DNA of 64,000 nucleotides. Source: Sarcophilus harrisii. Its lineage: Eukaryota; Chordata; Mammalia; Dasyuromorphia; Dasyuridae. The stretch's first letter is position 1, and each line of letters starts with the position of its first letter. Location of the stretch: the NCBI RefSeq assembly GCF_902635505.1, contig NC_045430.1:280115181-280179180 (forward strand), written 5' to 3'. Of this stretch, positions 48,805 to 61,800 are shown in pieces. Below the pieces are notes generated by a model. It was not told the DNA's origin, did not search any database, and worked only from the letters and a program-made list of their open reading frames with translations. The translations under genes were made by a program, and so were the position numbers.

Positions 48805-48945
48805 AACAGTTTGCAAAGTACTTTATGTCTGTCAATTCATTTGATTCTCTCAAGTCTATGGGAGGAATGCTATGATATCCCCATTTTGCAGGGGAGAAAA
48901 CTAAGGCTCTGAGAGGTTCCGACCTGTTAAGGGTCAGCTCTTCTG
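48805..48945 (-). repeat. MIR-type SINE, minus strand
   Basis: 'cagtttgcaaagtactttat', 'ttgattctctcaagtctat', 'tatccccattttgcagggga' and 'ctaaggctctgagaggttcc' are the reverse complement of the MIR 3' half. Confidence 0.6.
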
Positions 48946-49639
48946 GGGGGGGGGCTCATTGCCAAGCCAGCCCCCCGACCCCAGAGCCCAAAGTTGCCCC
49001 CATTTCTGCCAGCAGTGCCCCCTCCAGGTGCCTCAGAAAAGCCGTGTTCCGTCGGCTTTGTCAGGAACACAGAGGTTGTGCTGGGAGGCCAGCGGCACGG
49101 CCCTCTCAGCCTGGCAGTGGAGGCAAGGCCGAGGTCCCTGTGCCCGGCCCCAAGGCCCCTCATCTGTGGCCTTTGCCTTCCTCCCCTGGAAAGAAGCTCA
49201 GTCGCCTCCCTGCCCAAACCCTGGATTCTGCCAGGCAGCTCCTGCGTCTGGTAACTTCCGGCTCAAACAGGATAAAACTTCCCTGCCCTGATTCAGAAGC
49301 AGGAGTTAACGGAGTGTAACAGGGGTAAGCAAAGCCCAGCAGGCTGGGGGAGGCTCCAGAAGGAGCTGCCCAGGGCAGCGCTTCCTCCAGCCTGGCCTGT
49401 GACGTCCCTGGCAAGTGCCCGACCCAGCTGCGCAGGCAGCCTCAGGCTCTGGGACCCAGCCCTGGGCCTTGGGAGCCACGTTCCGAGCCAGGGCCCAGAG
49501 CTAAAAGCCCTGCTTGGGGAGCTCTCTCTCCTGGAGGCAGATTTTCTGCCGGAATCGTGTTTTTGACACCAGAGCTGGTAAGGCTCACAGTCTATGGGGC
49601 TGAGTGCAGAGGGACACAGCAGGCCAGAAGAGAGTTCTG

Positions 49640-49755
49640 GGCTTGGAAGAGGAGGCCCTGCCTCGTCTCTGCTAGCTGGGTGACCCAGGCAGCTCATTTA
49701 CTCGAGTCTCAGTTTCCTCATCTGTGAAAAGGAAGATAACATGCACCTGCTTTCC
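49640..49755 (+). repeat. MIR-type SINE fragment
   Basis: 'tctctgctagctgggtgacc' and 'tcagtttcctcatctgtgaa' mark the MIR core. Confidence 0.6.
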
Positions 49756-50264
49756 AAGAGACTCAGGTGACAGCCTGAATGTTAGGTCCCTGGCCACCCA
49801 GAGCGCCAGCTAAAGTGAGCTGTGAACCTCACTTAGGGCGGTCGGGGGGTGGGCAAAGGGTCCGAGCGGCTTTATAAGATAGCTCTGGGCTGACTAAATG
49901 GCTACGGTAAAGGCCACGCAATAAAGCATCCCCAGGAAAAGTAGCCTTTTTGTCAGAAAAGGGGCCAAAAGGTCCATCTAAAAGGGCAGGGAAACCCCAC
50001 TAGCCGGGGAGGAGCCAAGGCCCAGGTGAGACTCCTCGATGGCCAACCTGCTCTGAGGGCCTTGTGGGACTGGAAGAGTAAGCTCAGGCCTATACTCCCA
50101 GCAGGCTTGTGTGTCCTCCCCACAACGTGCAAACTATGGCCCATTCATAGCCCTGAGAAGACACCTGGGCTGGGCTGTCCCAACAGGACCAGCCCAGAGA
50201 TGACCCAGAAAACAGCTCAGCTGGCAAGGACAGGAGCACAGGGAGCACGACGGAAAGAGCACTG

Positions 50265-50375
50265 AGAGCACAACAGAAAGAGCACTGGGTTCAAATCATG
50301 GCTCTATCATTTGCCTTCTCTGTGACCTTGGAAAAGCCACTTTACTCCTCCACTTTTGCTGTAAAACAAGAAGTC
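50265..50375 (+). repeat. MIR-type SINE fragment
   Basis: 'aaagagcactgggttcaaat', 'catggctctatcatttgcc' and 'gtgaccttggaaaagccact' follow the MIR 5' half. Confidence 0.6.
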
Positions 50376-50814
50376 CTGGCGTCGTCAGTCTAGAGCCAGG
50401 GAGAGTTTAGAGCCACCAAGCAGAGATCTTTCACTTTGTACATACACAACAGGGGCTTCTAGGCTAAGTGCCCTGCCTAGGGTCACTCAGCTCCTGACTA
50501 AGACCGGATGCAATGAATGACCTGTAGGGTTCCACACACAATTCCAACTCTGAGAATCCTTAATGGGGAGAGCCTCAGACCTCTAGGAGTTGGGAATTAT
50601 CACCACCCTGAAAGAGATGGAGAGGGGGGAGGTGTTATAGAGAAAGATTCAGGAGCAAGGAGAGGAAAAGGAAAGGGAAAAAAATTGCATTGAAAGACAA
50701 CAAAACTCTGGTCAACACAGAGATCCAAAGGTCAAAGCAGACCTCCTGTGTCTTAGTAGAAAGGTGGTTCCTGATAGGAGTCAAATAACGTAGACCCTGT
50801 CCAGGAGGGCCTTA

Positions 50815-50960
50815 CTTGATTAACAGACTTCAATTGTTTGTTACGAGGAGGGGTGGTTGGTAAGACACAACTAGGAGAAAGGAGGGAAAAAATTGGAAGT
50901 TATTGATTTTTCCAAAAGCAAAACTTTGCAAATTTACATTATTTAAATAAAAAAGAAAGT
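50815..50960 (+). repeat. L1 3' end, truncated
   Basis: A G-rich piece, 'aaaaaattggaagttattg', 'aaactttgcaaatttacatt' and 'atttaaataaaaaag' resemble the marsupial L1 terminus. Diverged. Confidence 0.4.
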
Positions 50961-51289
50961 CTCTAAGATGAAACTAATTCTTTACGCCTTCAGAAGCTAA
51001 TAACAATAATAACTTACTATTATTATTATTAAGAGCCAGACTGTTCCACTGTAACCTTGCAATGTGTGGAGAAAGGGCCTAGTCCCTCTGAGGAAGGCCT
51101 CCAGAAAAATCACCTGAGCCCCTGTAATGAATTTAGAGAAGGTGTAGACCAGGGGTTGCAATCTGTATTGTGGAGGGAGCTCCCAAAAAGGAGGGATTGA
51201 GACATTTAAGAGAATCTTAGATATACATTCATTTAAGGACTTTCTCCATCTGGGTCCTGCCCACCTCCCCAGCCTTCTTCCATATTCCT

Positions 51290-51600
51290 CTCTCACAGTC
51301 CCCATCACTCACCCCAATTCCTTCCCACAAAGTGTCTCCCGTGGCTGTATCCCAACTCTTATTCTCTCAGAATCCCTGCCTTCCTCTGCCCACTTCCGAG
51401 GAGCCTTCCCTTCTCCCTTCCCCTGTCCCCTCCCCCTGGGTTAGTGCTAGCTCCTGTTCTCATTTTTCTGTATTATTTATAGAGAAAGTTTCACGGCCCC
51501 CGGAGAACGTCAGCTGCTCGAGGGCAGCAGCTATTGGCTGGCTGACTGTGTCTCACTAGAGCCTGGCTAAAGAAATGTTTGTGGTTTTCCTGGGTATCCA
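51290..51600 (+). repeat. L2 LINE 3' end
   Basis: A pyrimidine-rich lead, then 'tctgtattatttatagagaa', 'agctgctcgagggcagcagc' and 'tgtctcactagagcctggct', in L2 order. It lies about 300 bases beyond the TSPAN13 3' end. Confidence 0.6.
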
Positions 51601-51914
51601 TGCCCAGAGTTTTCCCAAACCACAGCCTCCATCTCCTGGAGAATGTGAGGCCCAAATGAGATGGCGCCAATCTAAGTCCTAGCCTATAAGAAGAATTTAT
51701 CTGTAAATCAAGGCACAGAAGGGCCCACATAGATTCAAGTGTCAGGCCAGGCTATTGAGGCCGATCCATCACATCAACAAGTCGGATTTCCTTGCCTGAA
51801 TCCCCACCAAATGGGCAAAACCTTGTTCTAAGAAATCCATGGAGGGACCCAGCCCACACATGACGTCTTTCTCTCTTCCTCCATGTGTGTTTAACCCCCA
51901 GACATTCCCGCACA

Positions 51915-52888
51915 CAAAGGTTTTCCATCTTTTATTTTTTTTAAATAAATGACAGAGCTACAGTTCTATTCAAACCGGAAATCATGACAATCACATTCCA
52001 AGATGCTTGTGTCTGAAAGCTTCCCCGGGACAATCACCGCGGACTTCTCAGGAGGAGGGAGGCCGGCCGGCGTCACGGTCACCATGTTGTCACCCCACGG
52101 GATCGTACGATTGCTTTGATTTTTGTAAAAATAGAAGAATCTGAGCCTGGATTCATTGTTGTGAAAAGAGAATCAGAACGGATGCATTCAGGATTGATCA
52201 CCTATCGATCACATGGTGGTGGGGGGGGGGTATCTAGAAGTCGCCCACCTGTACAGGTCTCAGGATGAGTCACTTCCCTACCACTTTTCCAAACCACATT
52301 TCTACTTCTATATAACAGCAATTGTGTCCTAAAGTAAGATGACAAAACCTGAATCAATACTTTAATTAATTGAATTTTACTCCACACAAAGTTTCTCTTA
52401 AGAAAAAGAAAAGGATATTGAGAATGGGGGGAGAGTGGAGCAGGGGAGTCCCTTCTGTAAACTCATCGAAACGAAAAGAATCAGTTACACATCAAATCCC
52501 CATCTTTCTCCAGTTCCATCCCTTCTCAATAACCAGTGCTACCCAAGAGGCAGAGACGCGTCGGTCACAAGGAGGACGACAACAAGAACGCCACGGGAGT
52601 TTTCTCTATGTGTACAAAGGCTAAGAAAGGCATCGGGGCACTGGCACAGACCGGCAGCAGGGCTGCAAGAGGGAACGACGCCATTCAGAAAGAGGTGTTC
52701 CACCAGAGGCGTGGGGGGAGATGGGCTAAGTGGGCTAGCTACAAACAAAAACAGAGAGTTCTCCCTTCTATCGTGTCATTTTAAAAGAGAAAGTTCACTT
52801 AATTAACGAAAAGGACCACTAGCTTAACTTCTATGTAACAGGAAGGAAGAAAGAAGGGACCATGCGGGAGATCAGCCTTGATCACCCA
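51915..52888 (-). other. TSPAN13: TSPAN13 3' UTR
   Basis: On the minus strand this runs from the TGA (complement of 52889-52891) to shortly after the AATAAA at 51931-51936. The length, about 970 bases, is reasonable for this gene. Apart from a G-run (minus-strand C-run) near 52,220, no repeat is recognised. The exact cleavage site is estimated. Confidence 0.6.
51931..51936 (-). terminator. TSPAN13: TSPAN13 polyadenylation signal AATAAA
   Basis: TTTATT on the plus strand reads AATAAA on the minus strand. It is followed on that strand by 'agatggaaaacctttgtgtg', a GT-containing downstream element. Confidence 0.6.
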
Positions 52889-55800
52889 TCAGAGGAAGGC
52901 ACTCGGGTTGGCCCGAGGGTCTTTTTGGTTCCGGTATCGGTAGGTCAGCCAGACTCCCAAGATCTGCAGAAAACAAACAGATGTGGGTTATTTTTAGGCA
53001 ATGTAAATAAAACGCTAGGCTTTGGGCTGTGAATCAGAAAATTAGGTTTCTCGAATGAATGGTTAACTTTATGGAATATTTATTCATTTGTGTATTTATT
53101 TAAAGAAAAGACACCTGAAGAAGGTTAGAAAAAATGCTGAATGCCCTCAATGGCTGAAGAAGGCAGCCTACAAGAGATGAGACTTTCAATGATCTTTTAA
53201 GAATCTGGTTACGGGGTTGGTTAAAAGAAAACAAATGAAGAAACAAAAGTAACCCTCAAAAAAAGAACTTGCTGCTTCAAAGACTAAATAAAATACCTCC
53301 TGCCTTTTTTGGTGGGCAGGGCTGGTGGTGGGGAAATCACTATTATATTGAAAAAGTCAGTCCCTTTTTAGCTGTGTCTTGTAATTCTTTCCATGGTTCA
53401 CCAAAGCCCGATTAAAAACAAAATCCATAATAACTAGCACATAGTTTCAAATTACAAAAATTGGTATAAAGAGTGTCACCTGAGAGCTGTACGTTTGGAA
53501 TAAAGACAACCCATCACAGAGCAAGAATGAGGGTTGGCCAGGAAGGCCACAGTCTATAGTTATGTCAAAGAACTGAGGTGAAGGTCCAGAATACATCGGA
53601 TGGACTTCACGTGAAAGATTTATGGGAGGTCGTAAACAAAAACCATGCAGGACGAATAAGCACGGATGGATCCCACGTTGGCAGAAGGCACATGGATAAG
53701 GTTACAGGGACATCAAACTATGCTTTAAAATCAATTAAAAAATTCCAACTTCTCGTGCTGATTTTAAAGACTCTCTCAGGGCAATCAAAAAGTACAATTT
53801 GTAACCCATTAGATTAGAAAGCAGGGCTATATTTTGTGGTTTTTGGGTCCCCCGTGCTTAGCATAGTGTCTGGTACTTAATACATGCTTGTCAACTGACA
53901 ATCCCAGAAGAAAGTCCCGGGCCAATAATTTAAGCAGCTGTGATTTCATCTGTGGTCACTCTTCTGCCCACTCAGACAACATCCCCAAGATGTAATAGAA
54001 AGAGACCACCAGGGGGATGAGCTCCTGGAGACAAAGCTAGGTGGGTCCTCGGGTACCATTGTTGGGTCCTAGACTTGGAACCATTCCTGCTCGGTATAGA
54101 CCCTATCAGCTATGGCGTTCCCTAGGAACAGCTTCTAAAAAAAAATTCAAGGAGGGATTGGAAGAAGACTAGTGGGGGGTAAGAAAAATAAATGCCTACC
54201 GAAGGATTATTTTTTACTCTAGAACTGTACTGAATTGGACGCTGTATCTTCTGGATTCTCTTTCATCACTGCTGGGAACTTTCCACTGTTTACAGAAAAT
54301 TTAACTCATTTATTGAATTTTTTTTACTTAAATGGAGTCTAATTTTTTCTGGGTAGCTGATGGGATTGTACATGTCCCTTCTTTTCCCATCCAAATTTTG
54401 TGCAGATTGCAGGGACTAAGATGCTGGCTGGGAATTGACTTCTGGATCCAGTGATGGCTTGCCACAAGGCACCCGACTGTCCCATAAAGCATCAGGTCAG
54501 AGATGACTGACATCCCCTTGACCTATGAAGCACAAGGCTCCCATTATCTAATGATGGAGAAGCCTGCTAAGAATGAAACCAGGGCACGAGAGAAAAGCTG
54601 ACAGGGAGCGTGTTCTCCAGCTCACTGCTGCTCCTCCATGAAGGCTTCAGGGAGAGCTGGGCAAATTGGTAAACCAGACAGCTACATCAATGCATATTGC
54701 AGATGGCCATTCAGAGGAAGTCACCATGAGGACAGCTTCCTGGTGGTGGAGGGCTAGCTGCAAGTACCTTTCCCCCCAAAATTATATTTATATTACTTAT
54801 TTTGTATACACATACAATCTCATGCTGTTCCTAGAATGTATAATCTGTGAGGATGAGATCTCTTTTAGTTTTGTCCATTTTATTTTTATTTCCTAGAATG
54901 TATAATATGTGAGATGAGGTCTCTTTTAGTTTTGTCTTTTTTACTTTTATTTATTTTTGTTCATTTTGTACCCACAGGATCTGCATTTAATAAATGGTTG
55001 TTGATTGAATGACTGATGAAACACAAATCTGTGAAGCAATGAATTCAGCCCCTTGATTACATTTTGCACCCAGAATTTCCCAGATGGGGGAGCATCTTCC
55101 TACGTGGTGGTCTCAAATGACTTACCTCTGTGAAACTAAAGAAGAGACCGATTCCACCTACAAAGCGCAGCACCTCTCCAGCATATTCTTCAATGATTGG
55201 AGCGCAGGGAGAACAATGGTGGCTGTTTTTAAAGCAGCTCTGTAGAGAACAATGCATATTTAGGAGGTCTCCATGTAAGTGAACATCCTCTCTCTTGGTA
55301 GGGCTGGGGCCTGAGCTCTGGGCCCTTGACCTCAACCTTGATCCTGCCATTAAACTTAGGGTTCTGACAGGGAAGAAACAATCCCTTCCTGCAAAATGGC
55401 ACCCGTGCTATCCACTGCTTCACTCCCTGCACTCATTTATGCTCAGGGCTCAGCAAAAAGTTGTAGTTTCTTCCTCCAGCACCGCTATGTCTTTGATGCT
55501 TATTACCTTGAGGAAAATCTGTTTGAATCTCAGTCCTTGGTTTCCCCATCTATAAAATGAAGGGGTCCAACTTGAGGACTTCCAAAGAATCATCAGTCCT
55601 AAATCTGAGCCCCTGAAAGTGCAGTCCAGTGGCCATCTTGGCAAGAATCCACTAGAAAATATTCCCTGCTAGTGGTCCTCCAGTCTTTGCTTACAGACCT
55701 TTCGTGACCATGAGCTCACTACTTCCCAAGAGCATCCATCTTTGCTTTTGGAGTAATCGTCCAGACTTTCCTTTGCGTTGACTGAACTTAAATCTACCCA

Positions 55801-58800
55801 TCTGCCATTTCTCTCCATGATCCCAGAGGGTTCTTCTGGAGCTGGGCAGGAAATATCTAATCCCCCTTCCATAGGGCAGCTCCCCAAATGTTTTAAGATT
55901 GTTCTCATGTATCTCCTAAGGCTTCTATCATGCAGAAGAAACCGCCATTTTTCTTGTATCTCAGCTTCATTTGTTTGGACTCCAGGCCTTCGTCCTTGTG
56001 ATCAGCACCCTCTGGATGCTCTTGAGGTTCCCACTGTCCTTCCTAATATGTGGTGGGCAGCTGGGTAGCACAGTGGATAGAGTACGGGACCTGACATTAG
56101 GAAGATCTGAGTACAACTTCAACCTTAGACACTTACTATATGTATGCCTCAGTTTTCTCATCTGTAAAATGAGCTTCAAAAGGAAAATGGCAAACCACTC
56201 CAGCATCTCTGCCAAGGAAACTCCAAATGGGGTCACAAAGAGTTGGACACAACTGGAGAGACTGATCAACAACAACTGCCACAAAAATGTGGGGATCAGC
56301 ATAGACTACAGGACTCCGGACCCAGCCTGACCAGGACAGGAAATAAAGGGATAAAATCGCCTTTGTGATTCTGACCTTCATGGCTCTTTTTACACAGTCT
56401 AAGGTCACTGGCTTTCCCAGCTGCCCCAGCAGGCTGTTGACTCAGATTAAACTTGTGTTCATCTAAAACTCCCAGAGCTTATTCATTCAGACTTATCAAG
56501 CTACATCTCTCCACCTAGTACCTAGGAGGTTGATTTAAAACCCAAAAATCCCCAAAGAAAGACTTTGCATTGACTTAAGTTCTTAATAACACCCACTGAA
56601 CAGAAGCACCAGGTCCCTGGACATCCTACCAGGCTCCCAAAAGCCTCCAAGTTCAGACTTGAGGGGACAGAGAGAGAAAAGTTATCAAATGCTTCTAGCC
56701 CCCTTCCCAGGAAAGGAAAATCTTCTAAAGTGGGAAGAATGTAATGGAGAGGAACATCCCCTTCAAAATGAACTCATGAGCAATGCTTCCTGCTTAGTAT
56801 AGTATAATTTATAATAGAACTAGTTATAATAGTTATAATAGAACTGGACTCTGGTAAAACAAATCTCCTTCCACCATTCTCACTGTAAAGGGGCCATATC
56901 ACTGCCTTCCCAGAACACCTCACTGCCCTGAATTCTTAGGCAGTGGACTAGAAAGTCCAAATCCGTAAAAAATGGACTGGCCATAAAATTTACAGTTGGC
57001 AAGGGCCTTAGAGGTTGCTTAATTTTATAGATAAGGAAGCTGAGGTGCTTACAGAGGGTAGATAATTTTTCCAAAGTTATATAGGTAGTAAATTTCAGAA
57101 TTTGAACTCAGGACTTAATGACTTCAAATCTAGTACTTCCCTAGATCTAGCTTAATTCAGTCAGAGGAAGTCGTTCCTAGAGTCACACAAGTAGCAAGAA
57201 CTGGTTGATATTCAAACTCAGGTCCATATACCCCCAAATCCAGAGTTCTTCCTACACCCTAGAGATGGGAAGCCACTGGGGTGCCTGATCCCAAATATCT
57301 ATTCCTAGAGTCTCATTGGTTGTCAGGTGTCGGAGAGTGGACACGGGAGCCCCTGACTGTCCCGGGACAATGGACAAAAGGGAAATATCCCCCAAGGGAG
57401 GGAGACAGCGGCAGCTTCTGGCCTTCATCTCAGTACAGATAACCCTACTTTTCCAAGCCCCTCGGTGGCTTGGGCAGTTTTAGCAAAATTAACCCAAATG
57501 GAGAACTTACGGCGAGGCAGGTGTCATTCGGGTTAAAGCTCCGGAAGCCACAGCAGTTCAGATTTCTCTGGATGTCATTCCGGGCACTGGCCGTGTTGTT
57601 CCATCCCACCTCCAGAAGCTGGCCCTGGAAAGCACATGGAATATCCACACTTTAGGGGCGGGGTAGGTCTTACAAGGCAGGAGCCAACTCGGAAATGTCA
57701 GTGACCCAAGGAAGGGGGAAGAAGAGAGAACCAGGCTCTGGAGCTGGGCTGGGGCTTCCTTCCCTGGCAGCATTTCTGCACTAACTGTTCTTTCAAAGGG
57801 ATGGGAAGGGGTCCCAGGAGAACTGCTCCTGTGCTGAGAGAGAGGGGCAGCTGCTGCCCATTCTCTGCATGGGTCTGTCTCTGCGTGTTTAGGAAGAAGA
57901 GGAAGCTTCTGAATCTGAGGCTGAAGCTTCTTGTAACTTAATAACTCCCTCTGCCCAAGCAAATGGTTGTGCAACTTGTAGCCCCGAGCTTGCTGGGATC
58001 TGAGGCATTCGCTGACTTGTCCAGGGGCCAGAGCTCTACATCCCATGTGTCAAAGGTGGGACTTGAATCCAGCCCTTCCTGAAACGAAGGCTGGCTCTCC
58101 AGCCCCTATGTTGCAACCGCCTCTTCAAATAGTTCACAGGGATAGGAGGGGGAGTGGACCAGAGATTTCATTCAGATAGGGAATTTGCCAGGTCAAGAAA
58201 CTTCTACTACTGCAGACTGGAACAGTCTGCAATTTGTGGCTGCAGAGACTTGCCTGGAACACTAAGGGACAAGGTGGCTTGACAAAGGTCACACGACCAT
58301 GTGATTTCTAGCATTCAGGGTGGGACAGGAACCTGACTCCAAGACCGGCTCTCTGACACTGGGACCAGGAAAACTTTTCTCCTTAAATGTAAAAAATGGG
58401 GGTGGAGGGAGGAGGGGAGAAGGAGGGGGAAATTTGGAGCAGAAGGTTTTGGAAAGGTCAATGTTGCTCGTGCATATGCTTTGTAAATAAAAAGCTATAA
58501 TAATAATGGAAATTTTTAAAGATGTAAAAAATGGGAGAGAACATTACTCTAAGAAATAGACCTTTAACAAAGGTCTATTTTAACAAAATGGTAACTTTTT
58601 CCAGCACTCAATCCTCCCTCCAACAAGCAGGTACTGTGAAAATAATAATAATTTTTTAAAACTGTCACTAAAACAACACTGCAAATATTCCTAACCAAAG
58701 CCTCGGGGCATTTTGGTGGAAAAAAAGGAGGGGAGCCATAGAAGAAGACACTGGAAAGATGTAACCTTGGGATGATAGAAGGAGGGGTCTTTAGGGTTCT

Positions 58801-61800
58801 CAAGACAGTCCAAGCCAGAGAGATGCTGTTACATCCCATGATTTCCCCCACTTTTCTTCAAGCTCACATCCCGGTGTACAAGAAGGGGGGAATGGGTCTC
58901 CTTACCTGCTGTTCCTGGTTCAGGGCTAAGCAAGCACAGGACACCGAAAACTGGATGATGAAGACCAGTAAGAGAATGATCATGTACTGGGAGAGGAGTG
59001 AAGGAAACTCGTGTGCAGCCTTGGTGATCAAAGCTAAACCCTGTCCAAGGTGCTGACCCCTCCAGGTGGAGATGTGACTGGGGAGCAGAACCCCTTGGGA
59101 TCAGAACATTCGAGAAGGCCGAGCCCTACAGGGCAGACACTGAAGCATTAAGAGAACCAAAGAACCTCTTCTATTATAGGATAAAATGAGAATTTTTAAG
59201 CCAATAGTACATGCACTAGATCATAGAACATTTACAACTATAATCTACACACACACACATAAATGCACACACTCTATGTGGTTGTGAAGACACTCAAGAA
59301 GAGGCTCTGAATGCATGATTTCGTGGGTGTTGGGAATTCCTAAGTGAGTGAGAACACTTCCCTCACTAAGGCGGGCAGGCATCTTACGGCCTGGAGACTT
59401 GTCCAGACTCTCAGGCTGGCATGTGCCTGAGGCAGGTCTTGTGCCCAGGCCTAGCTGCCTTTCACAGTGGGTTCCTGCTGTCCTAATACTCAGAGTGCTC
59501 ATGGGGTGGTAAGGTCAGAGGGCAGTTCTCCAATTAGCTCAGAGAGTTCCTGAGACGGCCAGAGATGCTCCCAGAGTCCCACACTTGTGGGCATCCGGTG
59601 CAGAAAATTTGTGCTCTGCCAATTATGCCATACTGGCTCTTGCCGATATTCAAATCTTAGAAAAGCCCATTCAATTCAGCAAAAACTCATTCCACTCACT
59701 ATGGAGATGTAGAAAAGAGGAAGACAAAACGTCCCTGCCCTCAAAGAACTTAGATTCTCCTGAGGGAAAACCAGCAATTGCCCTGGGGAATGAACACGAA
59801 GGAACCCTAAGGATTCGTTTCCAGTGGGAGGCAGAGCTGGCAGCAGGGGCTGAGGAAAGCCCAGCCACCTTGTGTTCTGGAGGAAGGGGGAGAAATCAGA
59901 GCAGGTCAAGGGGGCCCAGTCATTGAAACAGTCCCACCATGCTGCACCCAAAGCAGCCTTTGCTTCTTCCTGAACTAAGCTCCAAAATCCAAGGTTTGCC
60001 TGAGTTTCAGCACAAATAGGGGGAAAGAGAGAATCATTACAGCAATCCTGGGGCTCCTTCCAGCAACGAGCCAGTAACCCCAGATGGAGGATCCTAAGGA
60101 CATTCGGTTCCATGTTTAGTCCTGGGGCTTACACCTTTGCTTGGAGAGAGAACACAAGCCAGTCAATGTTGTGCTTCCATTCCCCATGGTTGAGAGGAAT
60201 GGGGTGAAAGGAGATGGTTTTTAAACCTTCTCAATTCTATATCCAGGCTCCCAAAGGATGCACATAATACGTCTTTCAATGGCTATTTTAACTATCTCAT
60301 CTTTAAATTCAGCATCCGGATTTTTGAAAAGAAAACCCCAAGGATACCACAAGGCAAAAATCAAAGAGACATTATCCCAGGTCTTAATGTGTATTCTTTG
60401 CTGACTTAGGGGGCAGCAGATTTCCTTTTCTCACCACACTTTGCTTATGCTAAATCTATCATTTTTGTGAATTTCAATCTGATACCTCATAATATCAAGG
60501 GCAAGAGGTGCAAGATAATGCTGGCTGATGGAGGAAAAGAAGCTTAGGATTAAAGTAGATAATCCCTACAGGGATAAAACAATCTATTTTTTTAAAAACA
60601 CAATCAGCTTTATTAAAATAAACTAACTTTCCTTTCAGACTCTTCCCTAAATCACCCACCATCATAACTGCCAATGGTGGCTGAATGGAATACAAACTTT
60701 CCAGATAAAATGTAAATCCCTCTGTGAGAAGTCACTATTCCTTTTTCTCTTTGTATCCCCCAACACTCAGCATGGTGACAAGCACATAGTAGGTGCTTAA
60801 TAAATGCTGATCATATTGAATTATTTGAGTAGGGTATGGAAGCAAGTGTATAATGAGTGCTCAAGAAATGTCTTCATTGAGCATTTTGGGAAGACCAGGG
60901 AGGTATCCAGCCTGTAACTAAGAATATTCTAGGTTCCTAGTCTCTCAAGAGCAGCATACAGCCCACACCCGGGAAGTGAGCAAGCCATATGCTGCCGAGT
61001 TCCTGTACTCTGAAAGAAAGTGGCCAATTCCCATTGTTCACCTCTGCCTCAGTGGATAATACCCATGAGCAAATATTGATCAAGTGACACAGCCCTGGGC
61101 AGCCTGGGTCACATCGAGAGAGAAGAAAAGCACTCTCACATGTGACCCAATCAACAAGTGCAAATGAAGTGCTGACTCTGTGCCAAGCCCTACGTGGGCA
61201 CTGAAGCCACAAAAAACAGACACCACATTTCCTGCCCAAGGAGCTTCCTCTCTGCTGAACTTGTAGTACTTTAAGCACCTGTCATCTGGCTAATGTGGAA
61301 ATTCTCTTTACCAACAGAGGCTAAGACGCATTTAACTTAGCTGATGGTCTGAAAGAGCCTGTTGTAGCCAAAGATTATTACATGGAGACCAACTTAGCTT
61401 CCCCGAATTGAGGCAAGCTGATCCTTGGGTAGCAGAACATGGGAGCGAAGGTTTAGAAGCAGAAGCTGCTTTGGATTTATCTAGTCCAATTCTCTTAATT
61501 TGACAGATGAGGAACAGGCCCACAGAGGTGAAGTGGCTTAATGAGTGTCTGCTGAATTGAATTAAAGTGAATTGTTCAGTCATAGAGATCATAAGGGACT
61601 GAGCTGGAATTGTAACTTGAGGCCTCTGGCTCGAAATCCATCCTTCCCCAGAATGCCTTTAGACAATCAACCAGTGGGCCCATATATAAAGCATTTCCTT
61701 GAGGTTGGTGGGACATAACAGAGACTTCCAGAGTCCCAGGTCCGCTCCCCAGGTTGCAATGAAGCACTGCAGCAGGGCTTCTTCAGTGGATGCATATATT

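Larger units (their letters stand above)
45016..51914. other. Intergenic region between AGR2 and TSPAN13 (tail to tail)
   Basis: No exon recognised. It contains a MIR (45.6 kb), an L3 copy (45.8-46.2 kb), a TATC/TGTC microsatellite (47.4 kb), MIRs at 48.3, 48.8, 49.6 and 50.3 kb, an L1 tail (50.8 kb) and an L2 tail (51.3-51.6 kb). The 49.0-49.6 kb part is relatively GC-rich but shows no gene structure. About 46.4-47.3 and 47.6-48.3 kb show nothing I can assign. Confidence 0.7.

Noticed and set aside
48959-49319. GC-rich block with overlapping frames on both strands at 49 kb, considered as a CpG island or exon
   Set aside because: CpG is not dense, frames conflict, and no splice-site pair or conserved protein is visible.
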